Source of the DNA: JAHEFU01 sp041395205
GTDB taxonomy: Bacteria; 4484-113; JAFGCY01
NCBI GenBank assembly: GCA_041395205.1
Contig: JAWLAZ010000001.1
Coordinates: forward strand, 806,001 to 870,000
Reading direction: 5' to 3'
DNA length: 64,000 nucleotides
Position 1 is the stretch's first letter; each line of letters opens with the position of its first letter. The notes beneath the pieces are model-generated. The model did not search any database, was not told the DNA's origin, and saw only the letters and a program-made list of their open reading frames with translations. Position numbers and translations under genes: made by a program. Of the stretch, positions 44,389 to 54,743 are shown in pieces.

Positions 44389-47300
44389 ATGCACAGATAC
44401 TTCTTCGCGGCCTTCCTCGGAGTGCTGCTCGCATCCTGCGTTGACAACAGCCAGGAACCACCGGTGGCCGGAGCTGGCAATCCGGGAAGCAATGGCGCCG
44501 GTGCTGCCGGAGCAAGGCTCTTCGCGGAGCTGCCTGAATCGGATGCCGGGGTCAGCTCCGTCGCCCTGGCTGAAGCCGCGGGCGGCGGTGGTTACACCCG
44601 GCTCGGCCCGGAGGAATGCGGGATCGACTTCGTCTCGGAGGTGCTCAGCAAGGAACTCAAGCTGGATGCAATCTCCGTCCAGGCCGGGATGGCATCCGGC
44701 GACTACGACGCTGACGGCGACATCGACCTCTACCTCTGCGGGATCGAGAATGACAACGCCCTGTACCGCAACGAAGGGGGCTGGAAGTTCACCGACGTCA
44801 CACAGGAGGCGGCACCGGGCCTGCGCATGAGCGGTGACATGGCGGAATCCGCGGTGTTCGCGGACCTGAATGCCGACGGCGTGCTCGACATCTATGTCGC
44901 CGTGCGCGGCGGGATCAACCGCTACTTCGCCGGCAACGGCGACGGGACCTTCACGGACCGCAGCGAGGAGGCGGGGCTGGCCTCCGCCCGCAGCACCGTC
45001 GTCAGCGCAGTGTTCGACGTTGACAACGACGGCGATCTCGATGTCTACAATGCCAACAACCGCAAGGGCCGCAATGACGACCGCAAGATCGAGGACCTGC
45101 GCAGCGACGGCGCCTACTTCAACATGATGCGCAACATCGAGACCGGCGAGGTGCGGCTTGATGAAGCCCGCCATCCCGATCACTACATGGATGCCGCAGG
45201 CAAGATCCGCCTCAAGCCCGACAGCGATGAGCTGCTGATCAACGACGGCAGCGGGCACTTCCGCAACGAGGCCATGGAGCGCGGGATTGAGCCGCTGGGC
45301 TGGGCCCTCAACGCCCTGGCCTGCGACTTCAACAATGACGGCTGGACCGACCTGCAGGTCAGCGGTGACTTCGACACCCCCGACTGGTACTACATCAACG
45401 ATGGCAACGGTCACTTCACGGAGCGCGGCCGCGACATGCTGCGCGTCACCAGCTACTTCGGGATGGGCAGCGACGCCGGTGACCTAAACCATGACGGCTG
45501 GATGGACTACATGGTCGGCGACATGTCCCCGACCGGCTACAAGGACGGCAAGAAGCAGAGTGGTGACATGAACCTCTCGCGCTATGAGCTCGTCAACTAC
45601 GAGCCCCACCAGAACATGCGCAACACCGTGCTGCTGAACCGCGGCGACGGCTGGATGAGTGAGGCCGGGGCCCTGCTCGGCGTGAAGAGCACGGACTGGA
45701 CCTGGAGCATCCGCCTGGCGGACCTCAACAGCGACGGGATCCTCGAGATCCTGGCAACGAACGGCTACATCTCCACCTCGGTGGAATACGACGTGCAGCG
45801 CCGCATCAAGCAGATGCTGGAGGACGGCGCCAGCCAGGAGGAGGTTGACGCCTACGAGCTCGGCCTGCCGGCGCTGAGGACCGACGACATCATCTTCACC
45901 GCCAGCGAACCGCTGCACTACAAGAAGGCGCCTGACAACTGGGGCATCCACGACCAGGCGGTCTCCTGCGGCTGCATCCTGCAGGACCTGGACGGTGACG
46001 GCGACCTGGACTTCGTCGTCAACAACACCGGCGACCAGCTCGGTGTCTACCGCAATGATCTTGACAACGGTGGCCGCGTGCTGATCGACCTGCGCCAGGA
46101 CGGCCCGAACAGCGAGGCGGTCGGTGCCCGTGTCGCCGCCTGGTGCGACGGCAGGCAGTACGTCCAGGACGTGATCCTCGCGCGCGGCTATGCCAGCGCG
46201 GAGAGCAGCCGCGTGCACCTCGGCCTCGGCGATGCCTCCATGATCGACGCACTGTGGATCCGCTGGCCTGACAACAAGGTTGAGGTGCTGCGGGACCTGC
46301 CCGCCAACATGCACTACACCATCACCCGCGGCAGCCGCCTGGCGGACTACCGGCCGCAGGCGCATGAGCCGCTCTTCAGCCAGGAAAGCCTGAACTGGCA
46401 GCAGGAGGAGCAGGACACCCTCATCGCCGAGTTCGAGGCCGAGCCGCTCCTGCCCCTGCGACGCAGCACGCTGGGCACCGGGCTGGGCGTGGCCGACCTG
46501 AATGCCGACGGCCGCCTGGACATCTACCTCGCCGGCCCCCAGAACCAGCAGGGCAAGTTGTTCACGGGGCGCGAGGGCGGCGGCTTCGCCGGCTCCCCGA
46601 TGCTGGACAAGGCGGTTGATGACCGGCCGGAATCGATGGCCACCCTGCTGTTTGAGGCAAATGGCGACGGTACGCCGGACCTGCTGCTGAGCAGCGGCGG
46701 GATCGAGAGCGAGGAGCAGATGCAGTCGTATCTCGACCGCATCTACCTCAGCGGCGGTGACGGCTTCCGGCCGGGGACCCTGCCCGTGGAGCAGCTCTCC
46801 TCAGGCAGTGCCTGTGCCAGCGACATTGACAATGACGGTGACCTCGACGTCGTGATCGCGGGCCGGCTGAAGCCGTACGTGTTCGGCGCAGCGGTGCACA
46901 GCCACGTGCTGCGCAATGACGGCAGCGGCGTGTTCTCGCTGGCCACGGGGCAGCTGGCCCCGGGGCTCGCTGACAGCGGTCCGGTCTCCGACATCTGCTT
47001 CGCCGACCTCAACGGCGACGGCAGGCAGGACCTGCTCGTTGCCAGCGAATTCGGCAGCGTGGAATGGTGGGCCAACAATGACGGCGTGCTGATCCGCCAG
47101 GGGGCGATCGGCCCGAGCGGGATGTGGCAGTCACTGGCCTGCGGCGACTTTGACAACGATGGTGACAGCGATGTGATCGCGGGCAACTGGGGGATGAATA
47201 CCAAGTACCATCCCAGCACCGAGAAGCCCTACATGGTGATCGCCGATGATTTCGACGGCAACGGCACGCGTGACGTGGTGGAGGTCAAGTTCGGCAGTGA

Positions 47301-48111
47301 CGGCACGCTGCTGCCGGGCCGCGGCCGCTCCTGCAGCGGCTACGCGATCTCCACGATCCCGCAGCGCTTCCCGACCTGGGAGAAGTTCGCGGATGCCACG
47401 CTGGAGGAGATCTACGGTCCGCTGGAGCAGGTCGGCGAGAAGCTGACCGCTGACCATGTTGCCAGTGCATACTTCGAGAATGACGGCAGCGGGAGCTTCG
47501 TGATGACGGACCTGCCGGACATGGCGCAGATCTCCTGCGCCTTCGGGATCGCCACCGGAGACTTTGACAACGACGGCAACCTTGATGCCTGGATCAACCA
47601 GAACTTCCGCAACACCCAGCCCGAGGAGACCCGCTGGGTCTGTGGCTACGGCACGCTGATGCTTGGCAACGGCGACGGCAGCTTCCGCTGCCTTGAGCCG
47701 CTGGATTCCGGGCTGCGGGTCAACGCCGAGGGCCGCGGTGCCGTGGCGGCTGACTTCAACGGCGACGCCTGCCTGGATCTCGTGCTCAGTGTCAGCAATG
47801 CCAGCCCGCAGATCGCCTATGCAGTTGCGGATCGCCTGCGGGGCAGTGGCCTGCTGGTCAGCCTCACGGGGCCGGCCGGCAACCCGGCGGGCGTCGGGGC
47901 GGTGCTCACACTGGAATTGTCGGATGGACGCAGCCTGCGCCGCGAAGTACAGGCCGGTCATACATATCTGTCCAGTTACGTGGGGCCGGTGCATTTCGGC
48001 ATTCCGGAGGGCAGTGACCCCGTCAGGCTGAGCGTGAGCTGGCCGGATGGCAGCAGCAGCGAGATCCGGGAGTTCAGCGGCAGCAGCCTGGCTGTGGGGC
48101 ACGGGGCATAA
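44389..48111 (+). CDS. CRTAC1-type FG-GAP/VCBS repeat lipoprotein with two ASPIC/UnbV domains, copy A
   Basis: A 1240-residue lipoprotein; lipobox LLASCVDNS. It has two halves, each an FG-GAP/VCBS propeller array followed by an ASPIC/UnbV domain. Calcium-binding loops are abundant: DYDADGDIDLYLCG, DLNADGVLDIYVAV, DVDNDGDLDVYNAN, DFNNDGWTDLQVSGDF, DLNSDGILEILATNG, DLDGDGDLDFVVNN, DIDNDGDLDVVIAG, DFDNDGNLDAWINQ. The first UnbV domain is at about 573-634 (GARVAAWCDGRQYVQDVILA, RVHLGLGD, IRWPDNKVEVL) and the second at about 1164-1227 (VGAVLTLELSDGRSLRREVQ, VHFGIPEG, VSWPDGSSSEI). Such proteins are extracellular and Ca-dependent; their function is unknown, with adhesion or ligand binding likely. 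The paralogue at 54744 has the same length and order. Confidence 0.9.
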   Translation: MHRYFFAAFLGVLLASCVDNSQEPPVAGAGNPGSNGAGAAGARLFAELPESDAGVSSVALAEAAGGGGYTRLGPEECGIDFVSEVLSKELKLDAISVQAGMASGDYDADGDIDLYLCGIENDNALYRNEGGWKFTDVTQEAAPGLRMSGDMAESAVFADLNADGVLDIYVAVRGGINRYFAGNGDGTFTDRSEEAGLASARSTVVSAVFDVDNDGDLDVYNANNRKGRNDDRKIEDLRSDGAYFNMMRNIETGEVRLDEARHPDHYMDAAGKIRLKPDSDELLINDGSGHFRNEAMERGIEPLGWALNALACDFNNDGWTDLQVSGDFDTPDWYYINDGNGHFTERGRDMLRVTSYFGMGSDAGDLNHDGWMDYMVGDMSPTGYKDGKKQSGDMNLSRYELVNYEPHQNMRNTVLLNRGDGWMSEAGALLGVKSTDWTWSIRLADLNSDGILEILATNGYISTSVEYDVQRRIKQMLEDGASQEEVDAYELGLPALRTDDIIFTASEPLHYKKAPDNWGIHDQAVSCGCILQDLDGDGDLDFVVNNTGDQLGVYRNDLDNGGRVLIDLRQDGPNSEAVGARVAAWCDGRQYVQDVILARGYASAESSRVHLGLGDASMIDALWIRWPDNKVEVLRDLPANMHYTITRGSRLADYRPQAHEPLFSQESLNWQQEEQDTLIAEFEAEPLLPLRRSTLGTGLGVADLNADGRLDIYLAGPQNQQGKLFTGREGGGFAGSPMLDKAVDDRPESMATLLFEANGDGTPDLLLSSGGIESEEQMQSYLDRIYLSGGDGFRPGTLPVEQLSSGSACASDIDNDGDLDVVIAGRLKPYVFGAAVHSHVLRNDGSGVFSLATGQLAPGLADSGPVSDICFADLNGDGRQDLLVASEFGSVEWWANNDGVLIRQGAIGPSGMWQSLACGDFDNDGDSDVIAGNWGMNTKYHPSTEKPYMVIADDFDGNGTRDVVEVKFGSDGTLLPGRGRSCSGYAISTIPQRFPTWEKFADATLEEIYGPLEQVGEKLTADHVASAYFENDGSGSFVMTDLPDMAQISCAFGIATGDFDNDGNLDAWINQNFRNTQPEETRWVCGYGTLMLGNGDGSFRCLEPLDSGLRVNAEGRGAVAADFNGDACLDLVLSVSNASPQIAYAVADRLRGSGLLVSLTGPAGNPAGVGAVLTLELSDGRSLRREVQAGHTYLSSYVGPVHFGIPEGSDPVRLSVSWPDGSSSEIREFSGSSLAVGHGA

Positions 48112-48164
48112 CTGAGGCCACTGCGGCTGAACCAATCGATGCCGCTGAGCCAGTAGATAATCAG

Positions 48165-48193
48165 GAGGGGAAGGTCACAGGCCTTCCCCTCTT
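48165..48193 (+). terminator. Rho-independent terminator after cassette copy A
   Basis: GAGGGGAAGG and CCTTCCCCTC form a perfect 10-bp stem with a 7-nt loop, followed by TT. The T tract is short. Confidence 0.75.
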
Positions 48194-48307
48194 CCGTTTG
48201 CGGTGGGTATACGCTGGTTTAATGAAAATTTCACTGAAAACAGGGATTAAATGATTGTTGTTTCTCATTTCTATTCAGCTGGCCCTGTGTTTACATGCCG
48301 TAACTGT

Positions 48308-48313
48308 TATACT
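48308..48313 (+). promoter_or_regulatory. Extended -10 promoter of cassette copy B
   Basis: TGTTATACT (TATACT 48308-48313), then CTGCACAG and CTATAGGTA as in copy A. Leader about 120 nt to ATG 48437. The rest of 48194-48436 holds no gene. Confidence 0.55.
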
Positions 48314-48436
48314 TTTACTGCACAGCTATAGGTACATGTCTGGGGCAACCCAGCTACTCGAATGCTTCAAGTACTTCCGGAAGCTGCAGAGGGGTTGATC
48401 CAGGCAAAGCACACCATATCCACATTGGGAGAGTGT

Positions 48437-51400
48437 ATGAAGACTCATGTGAACTGGTGTAGGCACCTCGGGCTTCGCTCGTGGCGCTTACGGTAGTCTT
48501 CGTGGCAGCATCCTGCGGTGGTGGTGGCGGCACGGCTGGTCTGACCGAGCAGGTCAACCAGACGGTTTCCACCAATACTCCCCGGTCGTTGACGGCCGTG
48601 GGTCCGGCACCGAGCTGACGGTCTCTGAGAATGAGATCGGCAGCTCAGCGCAGGCAGCAGGCACTGCTATCAGATGCGGGCTGGAACCAGCCGTACATCG
48701 CCCCCAAGAGCGGGACCCCGATTGCGGTCCGAGCCACGAGATGCTGATGGCCCAGCTGCGCGAGATGGCGGAGCGCGGGCTTGAGATGTATCCGCGTGGT
48801 GCTGAAGGCGAGGGCGAAGGGCGCGAGCTGGCTGGACCAGCGCGGCTTCAACCCGGGCGTGAACAGCGGTCTCGTGAAGGGCCAGTACAAGCCGGCGGAT
48901 ACGGATGCCAACGGTGTTCCGGACTTCGCTGCAACGCCAGCGGTGCGCTGATGGCGGACAACGGCAATTCCGACATTGAGGACGTGATCTCGCCTACGGC
49001 GGTGTGATGCCGGCGCAGGCGACCAGCTGGTGGCCGAGGGCCTGTCGACGATCAACCACTTCAACAGCGTTGGCGGTGGTGGCGACGATGCGCAGACGGC
49101 GTGTACCAGCTGTTCGCGGACAGCGAGACGGCCAACCGAGCAGCAGGGCAAGAACGACATCGGCGAGATCGGCTACCGTGCGGACCTCGGCCCGTATGGT
49201 GTCGGATACGGCAGGGCAGCGGCCCGAGCGGCACGCTGTGCGACGGAGAGGCCTACGGAGTGCGCAATGCGTTCTGGATGACCTTCAACGAGAAGTACAT
49301 CGGCCTGCCGAGCGGCACTGACACGGCGATGTACAACATCCTGATCGCCCCGAGCAGTGACGAGGTGCGGATCAGGTAGCCCGATGGACACCTCGGCGAA
49401 CTTCCAGACCTTCTATTTCGGCAACGTGTCGAACTGCTACGGTGACGCGATGATCGTGGGCATCAATGCTGCGGACGGCTGCGATGACTTCGACGAGGCG
49501 GCGAATGCCGACTGGCGTGACCGTACGGACGGGTGGGAACCCGTACCCGAACATCCTGCACAACCCGGTGTTCGGTGTGATCCTGGCCCGCTGGGCCGGC
49601 GGCGGCGCCAGCCAGCGAGTTCTTCGGCGACGGGAGCTTCTCCGACGGCTGCGAACACGATCGGCTGGCCGGTGGCCCGTCCGTTCGCGTTCAACAACGG
49701 CGCGGCGCTCCTGAATGCCAACGGTGCGTACTACGCCTTCGGCCAGTTCTTCGAGAAGGGTTTCGCATGTGGTGGATCGACTACGATCAGAACAACAACC
49801 CGACGGCGAGCGACGAAGCGCAGATGTACGTGTACAGCGGCAACAACACCTACTGCGACGGTGATTTCCAGCAAGGTCGAGCCCGACGTGTTCTACGGCG
49901 GCAGCGGCGATCTGGGCGTGAACGTGATTCCGGTTGACGGCGTGCGTTACGGCGCCGGCGACTGGAGCGCACCGCAGCTTCCGGATGACAACACCTACTA
50001 CCAGATCGGGATGCTGCTGGACGAGAATCTCGGAATCAGCAGTGTGACGGTCGCGGCCAGTGCGCATGCCTTCGGCGGCGCGACGGCGGATGTGGATGTG
50101 GGCCATCCGGAGTGGGGCAACTGCCTGTACAAGCACAGCACCTGGAGCTGGCGTGACGGAACGGTCTGGCGGCGGGCACGGCGTTTGATCCGAGCCATTT
50201 GCGCGTACGCACACCCACAGCAGCAATGCGATCAAGACGAACGTCGAGGGTGTGTACACGATCCGCAACCAGGTGGTTGATGCCGATGACAACATCGCCT
50301 ACGGCAGCACGCCGGATGTCCACCTCGGCCACGGCGGCGCGGGCGGTGGCGGTGGCGACACCGAGATCGTGATCATCCGCAACGACGGCGGCGACTTCCA
50401 GCTGAACCTGGATGCGCTGACGGCGGACCTTGACGCGCTGCGCGAGCTACAGCACGGTGGACTTCAGCGGCAGCGTGCCGACGACTTCGCGGGCAACCCG
50501 AATGCGAAGGTCGCGATCTGGCATCGCGGGTGGTCCGGGCGGCGCGGGTGAGTCCGCGACGTTCACGACGGCCTGGACAGCGTCGGAGATTGACAACACA
50601 TCCAGCTGATGGATGACGGCTTCGGCGTGCTGCTGATGAGCCAGAACCACGGCTATGACGGCGACCTGGCCTTCATCAACGGCTGGAACGGCATCTACGG
50701 CTATGCGACGCTGCCGTCTCGGTTCCGGATGCAGCCCCAGCCGCATCTGGCTGACGTATCGGCTTCGGCGGAACGCTGGGCTTCATCCCGACGGCTCCGG
50801 AGCAACTTCATCGGCAACCCGAGCGGCGCGAACTTCGGCGCTGACGGCACGAATGCGGCTGAGCGCTACACGGGCAGCGGTTCCTCGGGCGAGTTGCCGA
50901 TCAGCTTCGGCATGCCGACGGGCCGCCAGTACTGCGGTATCGGCTACTTCAGCTCCGCCTTCGCGGGTCGCGGTCCGTCCTTCGCGGCGGTATCGGCCAC
51001 CAGCCGAACGCGCTGGGCTTTGACCTGGGCTTCCTGTCCTGGGGTAACCGCCAGGCACCGGACCAGAACATCGGCTTCTTCCCGGGCTAGCAGCCACAGC
51101 TTCGGCACCGGCAAGGTGTGGAACGTCGGCTACAGGCGCGGGCATGAGCGTGACGGCTTCGGCCTCCGGCTCGATGAACCGTGCGGACGTGCTGAACAAC
51201 ATCCTGGGTTGGCTGGATGACAGCCTGACCTTCGGTGGTGGCGGCGGCGGTGCCGGCTTCGAGGAGTACGACGGACCTCCGGAGATCTGTGCGTGACGCC
51301 GATCGCCTGGGACAAGGTGAATGGCAACGTGTCGCAGGGCACGGCGGTGTGGGTGGCCAGAACTACCTGGATCCGAACGGTTCCGATGTGTACCGGATAC

Positions 51401-53239
51401 CGGACATGACGCCGGGCTTCGACTATCCGGTGGAGTATGACGGTGGCGTGCGTACGCGGCGATGACGACGCCGGCGTGAATGGCAACGACCTGGACTTCC
51501 AGTTCCCGTTCCACGCCTACGTGGAGTGGGATGACACCCTCGGTGCGATCCCCGGCGACGTGGAAGCGGCTGAGATCATCGACGTCAACTATGCGGGTAT
51601 CGCGATGAGCGACATCTCCGCTGACTGGACGAAGTTCACCGCCCCCTACGGCGGCGTCTTTGATCCGGGTGCGCTCGGCCTGAACAAGGCTGCGGCCTAC
51701 TTCCTGAGCCAGACGGACAGCTTCGGTTCCTTCGACACCGCCAGCTACGGCGACAGCTTCGGCCCGAACCTGACCTTCAGCAACGATGACGACCTGGTTG
51801 CCACCGAGGCGATCGCGCACTGGTCCCAGGGCACGCTGTACGGCGGATCCCCGGCCTTCCTGGCCTGGGCGATGTTCCCCGGCCACAAGAGCGTGAAGTA
51901 CAACGGCGGCGGAACTGCCGTGGGTTACTACGCTGAGGGCGGTATCCTCTGGGAAGACTTCATCGAGGACCACGACATCCAGACCGGTCGCGACCTGTGG
52001 GGTTACCTGCGCAGCGACTACTCCTTCACCACCCCCGGTGAAGGCCGTACCGTGGACTTCGACTACGGCACCGTGGTCGGCTGGAACGGCGACCTGAACC
52101 GCAACGGCGTGTTCGGCGAGGCTGCTGACAAGTTCCCGGTCCGTGTCCGCTTCTTCACCGATATTGACGCCTACGACGACTACTTCTTCGACATCAACGG
52201 TTACCCGAACTTCTGGCCCGATGGCGACACCTTCATCGAGGGTGGCTGCTACGTGGTCGACGAGGGTGATCCGAACTACCCCGTCAGCATCTTCGATGAT
52301 GCGGACGAGGAAGACCCGACTGACACCGTCTCCGGTGCCGGTCCGTACGATGTCGACCTGTTCTTCGAGATCGCCTTCGGCGTGGGTCCCTACGACGTGG
52401 ATCTCGACTGGAACTACAACTTCGTGACCTTCGGTGCGGGTGGCTTCACCCAGCCCGTCGGTACCTACCCGGCAGCCGGCAAGTGGGGCGAGACCGTTAA
52501 CATCGATCCGACCCCCGCGGGCGGCGATGGCAACTACTCCTTCGCCCTGATGGTGACGGATGCCAACAATGACACCGATGAGTTCTTCTGGCCCGACCAG
52601 GTTTCCCTGACCCCCGGTGGATACTTCATCGACTACATGGAAGCCTACACGAATACCGGTGATGCCCTTGCGGCTGGCTGGACCCGTTCATCCAACTCCT
52701 CCGACTCCTGGTGGGTCGGCGCCCAGTGGGATGGTATGGGTTACACCAGCGGTGGTGCACCTGAGTTCGTCGCCCCGGGTCCGGTTGTGATCGGTGCATG
52801 GGGTGGCCAGATGTGGCATGGTAACGGCGGTGAAGGCATCAGCGACACCGGCGCCAACTACCTGAACAACACGATCATCGGCCTGCGTTCACCGGGCTTC
52901 GGTCTGGGTGCCGGCGACAATGCATGGCTGCATTACCGTCTGGCCCTTGATGCTGAGAACGATTCGTGGGAGCAGTACTGGCACGGTGGTTCAACCGGTT
53001 CAGTGGCTGGTTCCTCGCCGTTCGGCTGGAACCTTGGCAACTTCGAGGTTGCGCACGGTGTCAGTGGACTCAACGTCAACTCCAGCACTCAGCAGCACTT
53101 CAACATGGGTATCTCCACCGGTGGCACCACTTTCGTGCACTTCCACTACGAAAGTGATGGATCGGTCAACTGGTTCAGTGGACCGCACGTGGATGGTATC
53201 AATGTCACGGAAGGCAACTTCCCGGTCATCGGCAGCTAA
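48437..53239 (+). CDS. Giant surface lipoprotein, cassette copy B (reading frame interrupted by indels)
   Basis: The tandem paralogue of the giant lipoprotein at 37913, with the same GGAGAGTGT-ATG start and N-terminus. From 48437 to about 52.2 kb the DNA is nearly identical to copy A apart from many one- or few-base indels, often in short homopolymers (for example CTTTC to CTTC, CCCCC to CCCC, GGG to GG). These open and close frames throughout 48.4-51.4 kb. From about 51437 to the stop at 53239 the frame is clean (600 residues). The PKD-like domain (YDVDLDWNYNFVTFG) is kept, but the last ~330 residues diverge strongly from copy A, with a different jelly-roll-like tip (FIDYMEAYTNTGDALAAGW, WLHYRLALDAENDSWEQYW). 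The body is thus held constant and the tip varies. Confidence 0.75.
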
Positions 53240-53277
53240 TCGCAGCTGAGCTGAGACTGATCGACTGAATCGATCCG

Positions 53278-53308
53278 CCCCCGGGGCCCTGTGCCCCGGG
53301 GGCTTCTT
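53278..53308 (+). terminator. Rho-independent terminator after giant lipoprotein B
   Basis: The same CCCCCGGGG/CCCCGGGGG stem as in copy A, followed by CTTCTTCTT instead of a pure T run. Confidence 0.8.
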
Positions 53309-53344
53309 CTTGAATACTGTATGCATTTGCTCCGTCCTATCTTC

Positions 53345-54580
53345 ATGCGCAGCTTCCATCCAGTCCAGGTTCCGCTCTTCGGACTACTCGCATTGATGCT
53401 CTGTGGCTGTCCCGCCACTGATACCCAGGAAAAACAGGGTGCAGCGGTGCTGGAAGCTGAAGCCACACCGCCTGCGACGGAGACAGAGACAGGGACAGGG
53501 ACAGCGTCTGCGGCAGGGGAAGCCGGGAAAGCTGAGAACGGGCGGAATTCAGAGATCATGGACCAGGAGATGACCTGGCGTCCGATGATTGTGCCGGAAA
53601 TGACTCTTGAGGAAATATCCCAGCTGTCCACAGCTCAGGCAACTGCGAAACTGGAGGAGCTGGGTGTGCCATTTGCTCCTGCCAATTTCCACGAGAGCAT
53701 TGAGATGGATCCGGTGGAACTGACGGCACTGTTCATGCAGGCCGGGATGTCAGTCGAGCAGCTGAACCACGCCGGTGTTTCCCCGGTTCAGGTGGCTGCG
53801 ATCAGAGGCAAGGCTGAGCATCTGCAGCTGCTGATTGATAAGGGGGCAGACCTGGCTTATGAGGATCCGGTCTTCAGTTCCAATGTGACGGATTTTGCGG
53901 TTGTCGGTGGCAATCCGGATATCCTGCAGATCGTGCTGGATGCCGGAGCCCCGGCGGGGGGCGGTCCGGCGTCAATGCCGATCCTGATTGATGCGGTTCA
54001 GTCGCACAGTCTGGAGATGTTCCACAGGATTTTATCCGAGTTCCCCGATACCAGTGTGACGGACAAATTCGGGCAGAGTCCGCTGATGCATGCCTGTCTT
54101 GCGGGCGAGAAGCAGATGGCGGAGGAACTGATGGATGCGGGGGCGGACATCAACGCCGTCGAGCCTCGGGGCGGGACCATGCTGGGCGCGGCGGCCTTCG
54201 CCGGTGACTGGGAGCTGGTGGATTTCCTGATTGCGCATGGGGCCGATCCGCTGCAGCGCTACAGGGGTGGGCGCACCCTGCTGTTTGAACTCGCCCGTCA
54301 TCCGGACTGGCCGCGGTCCCTGGCACAATCCCTGCTTGAGCAGGGCATTGACCTGGATGCGGTTGAGGAACTTGGCAATTCAACCGCATTGATTGCCGCG
54401 GCCCGCACAGGCAATCTGCCCATGGTTTCGTTCCTGCTGGAAAACGGTGCTGATCCGGGCTTTGTGGATGCAACGGACAATTCAGCCTGCGACTATGCCA
54501 GACTTGCACAGAACGGCGAGATGCTGATCCTGTTTGCCAGGTACGGCGTCACCAGCGACAAGCAGTTTCCCGTGGACTGA
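53345..54580 (+). CDS. Ankyrin-repeat lipoprotein, cassette copy B
   Basis: A 411-residue lipoprotein; signal peptide with lipobox MLCGCPAT. The start is uncertain: ATG 53345 is used. ATG 53321 is possible, and TTG 53327 sits exactly 6 nt after TACTGT. None has a ribosome site. A Thr/Glu-rich linker is followed by about seven ankyrin repeats: HLQLLIDKGADLAYEDP, LIDAVQSHSLEMFHRIL, ELMDAGADINAVEPRGG, FLIAHGADPLQRYRGG, FLLENGADPGFVDATDN. Compared with copy A it is clearly homologous by position and build but widely diverged, unlike the giant gene just upstream. Likely a periplasmic or surface protein-binding scaffold. Confidence 0.85.
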   Translation: MRSFHPVQVPLFGLLALMLCGCPATDTQEKQGAAVLEAEATPPATETETGTGTASAAGEAGKAENGRNSEIMDQEMTWRPMIVPEMTLEEISQLSTAQATAKLEELGVPFAPANFHESIEMDPVELTALFMQAGMSVEQLNHAGVSPVQVAAIRGKAEHLQLLIDKGADLAYEDPVFSSNVTDFAVVGGNPDILQIVLDAGAPAGGGPASMPILIDAVQSHSLEMFHRILSEFPDTSVTDKFGQSPLMHACLAGEKQMAEELMDAGADINAVEPRGGTMLGAAAFAGDWELVDFLIAHGADPLQRYRGGRTLLFELARHPDWPRSLAQSLLEQGIDLDAVEELGNSTALIAAARTGNLPMVSFLLENGADPGFVDATDNSACDYARLAQNGEMLILFARYGVTSDKQFPVD

Positions 54581-54599
54581 AGCAGCCAGTCGGATGTGT

Positions 54600-54605
54600 T
54601 ACAAT
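54600..54605 (+). promoter_or_regulatory. Extended -10 promoter of FG-GAP/UnbV gene B
   Basis: TGTTACAAT (TACAAT 54600-54605), then GCGGCTGAA, paralleling the promoter at 44252. Leader about 130 nt. Confidence 0.55.
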
Positions 54606-54743
54606 CGGAGCGGCTGAACCCCGGCTGTGCTGCACACGACTGGGCCCGACTTCCGCCAGGAATCAGGGCAGATCGTCCCTGCAGGGACCTTTCAACATTC
54701 CAATTCCGGAAATTTCCGCTTCCTGCGGGCCACAAGGAAAGAA

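Noticed and set aside
37913..53239. Duplication explained as two assembly copies of one locus
   Set aside because: Flanking and downstream genes differ clearly (ankyrin and FG-GAP copies are diverged, tips differ), so two real loci exist. Only the fine sequence of the identical parts is doubtful.
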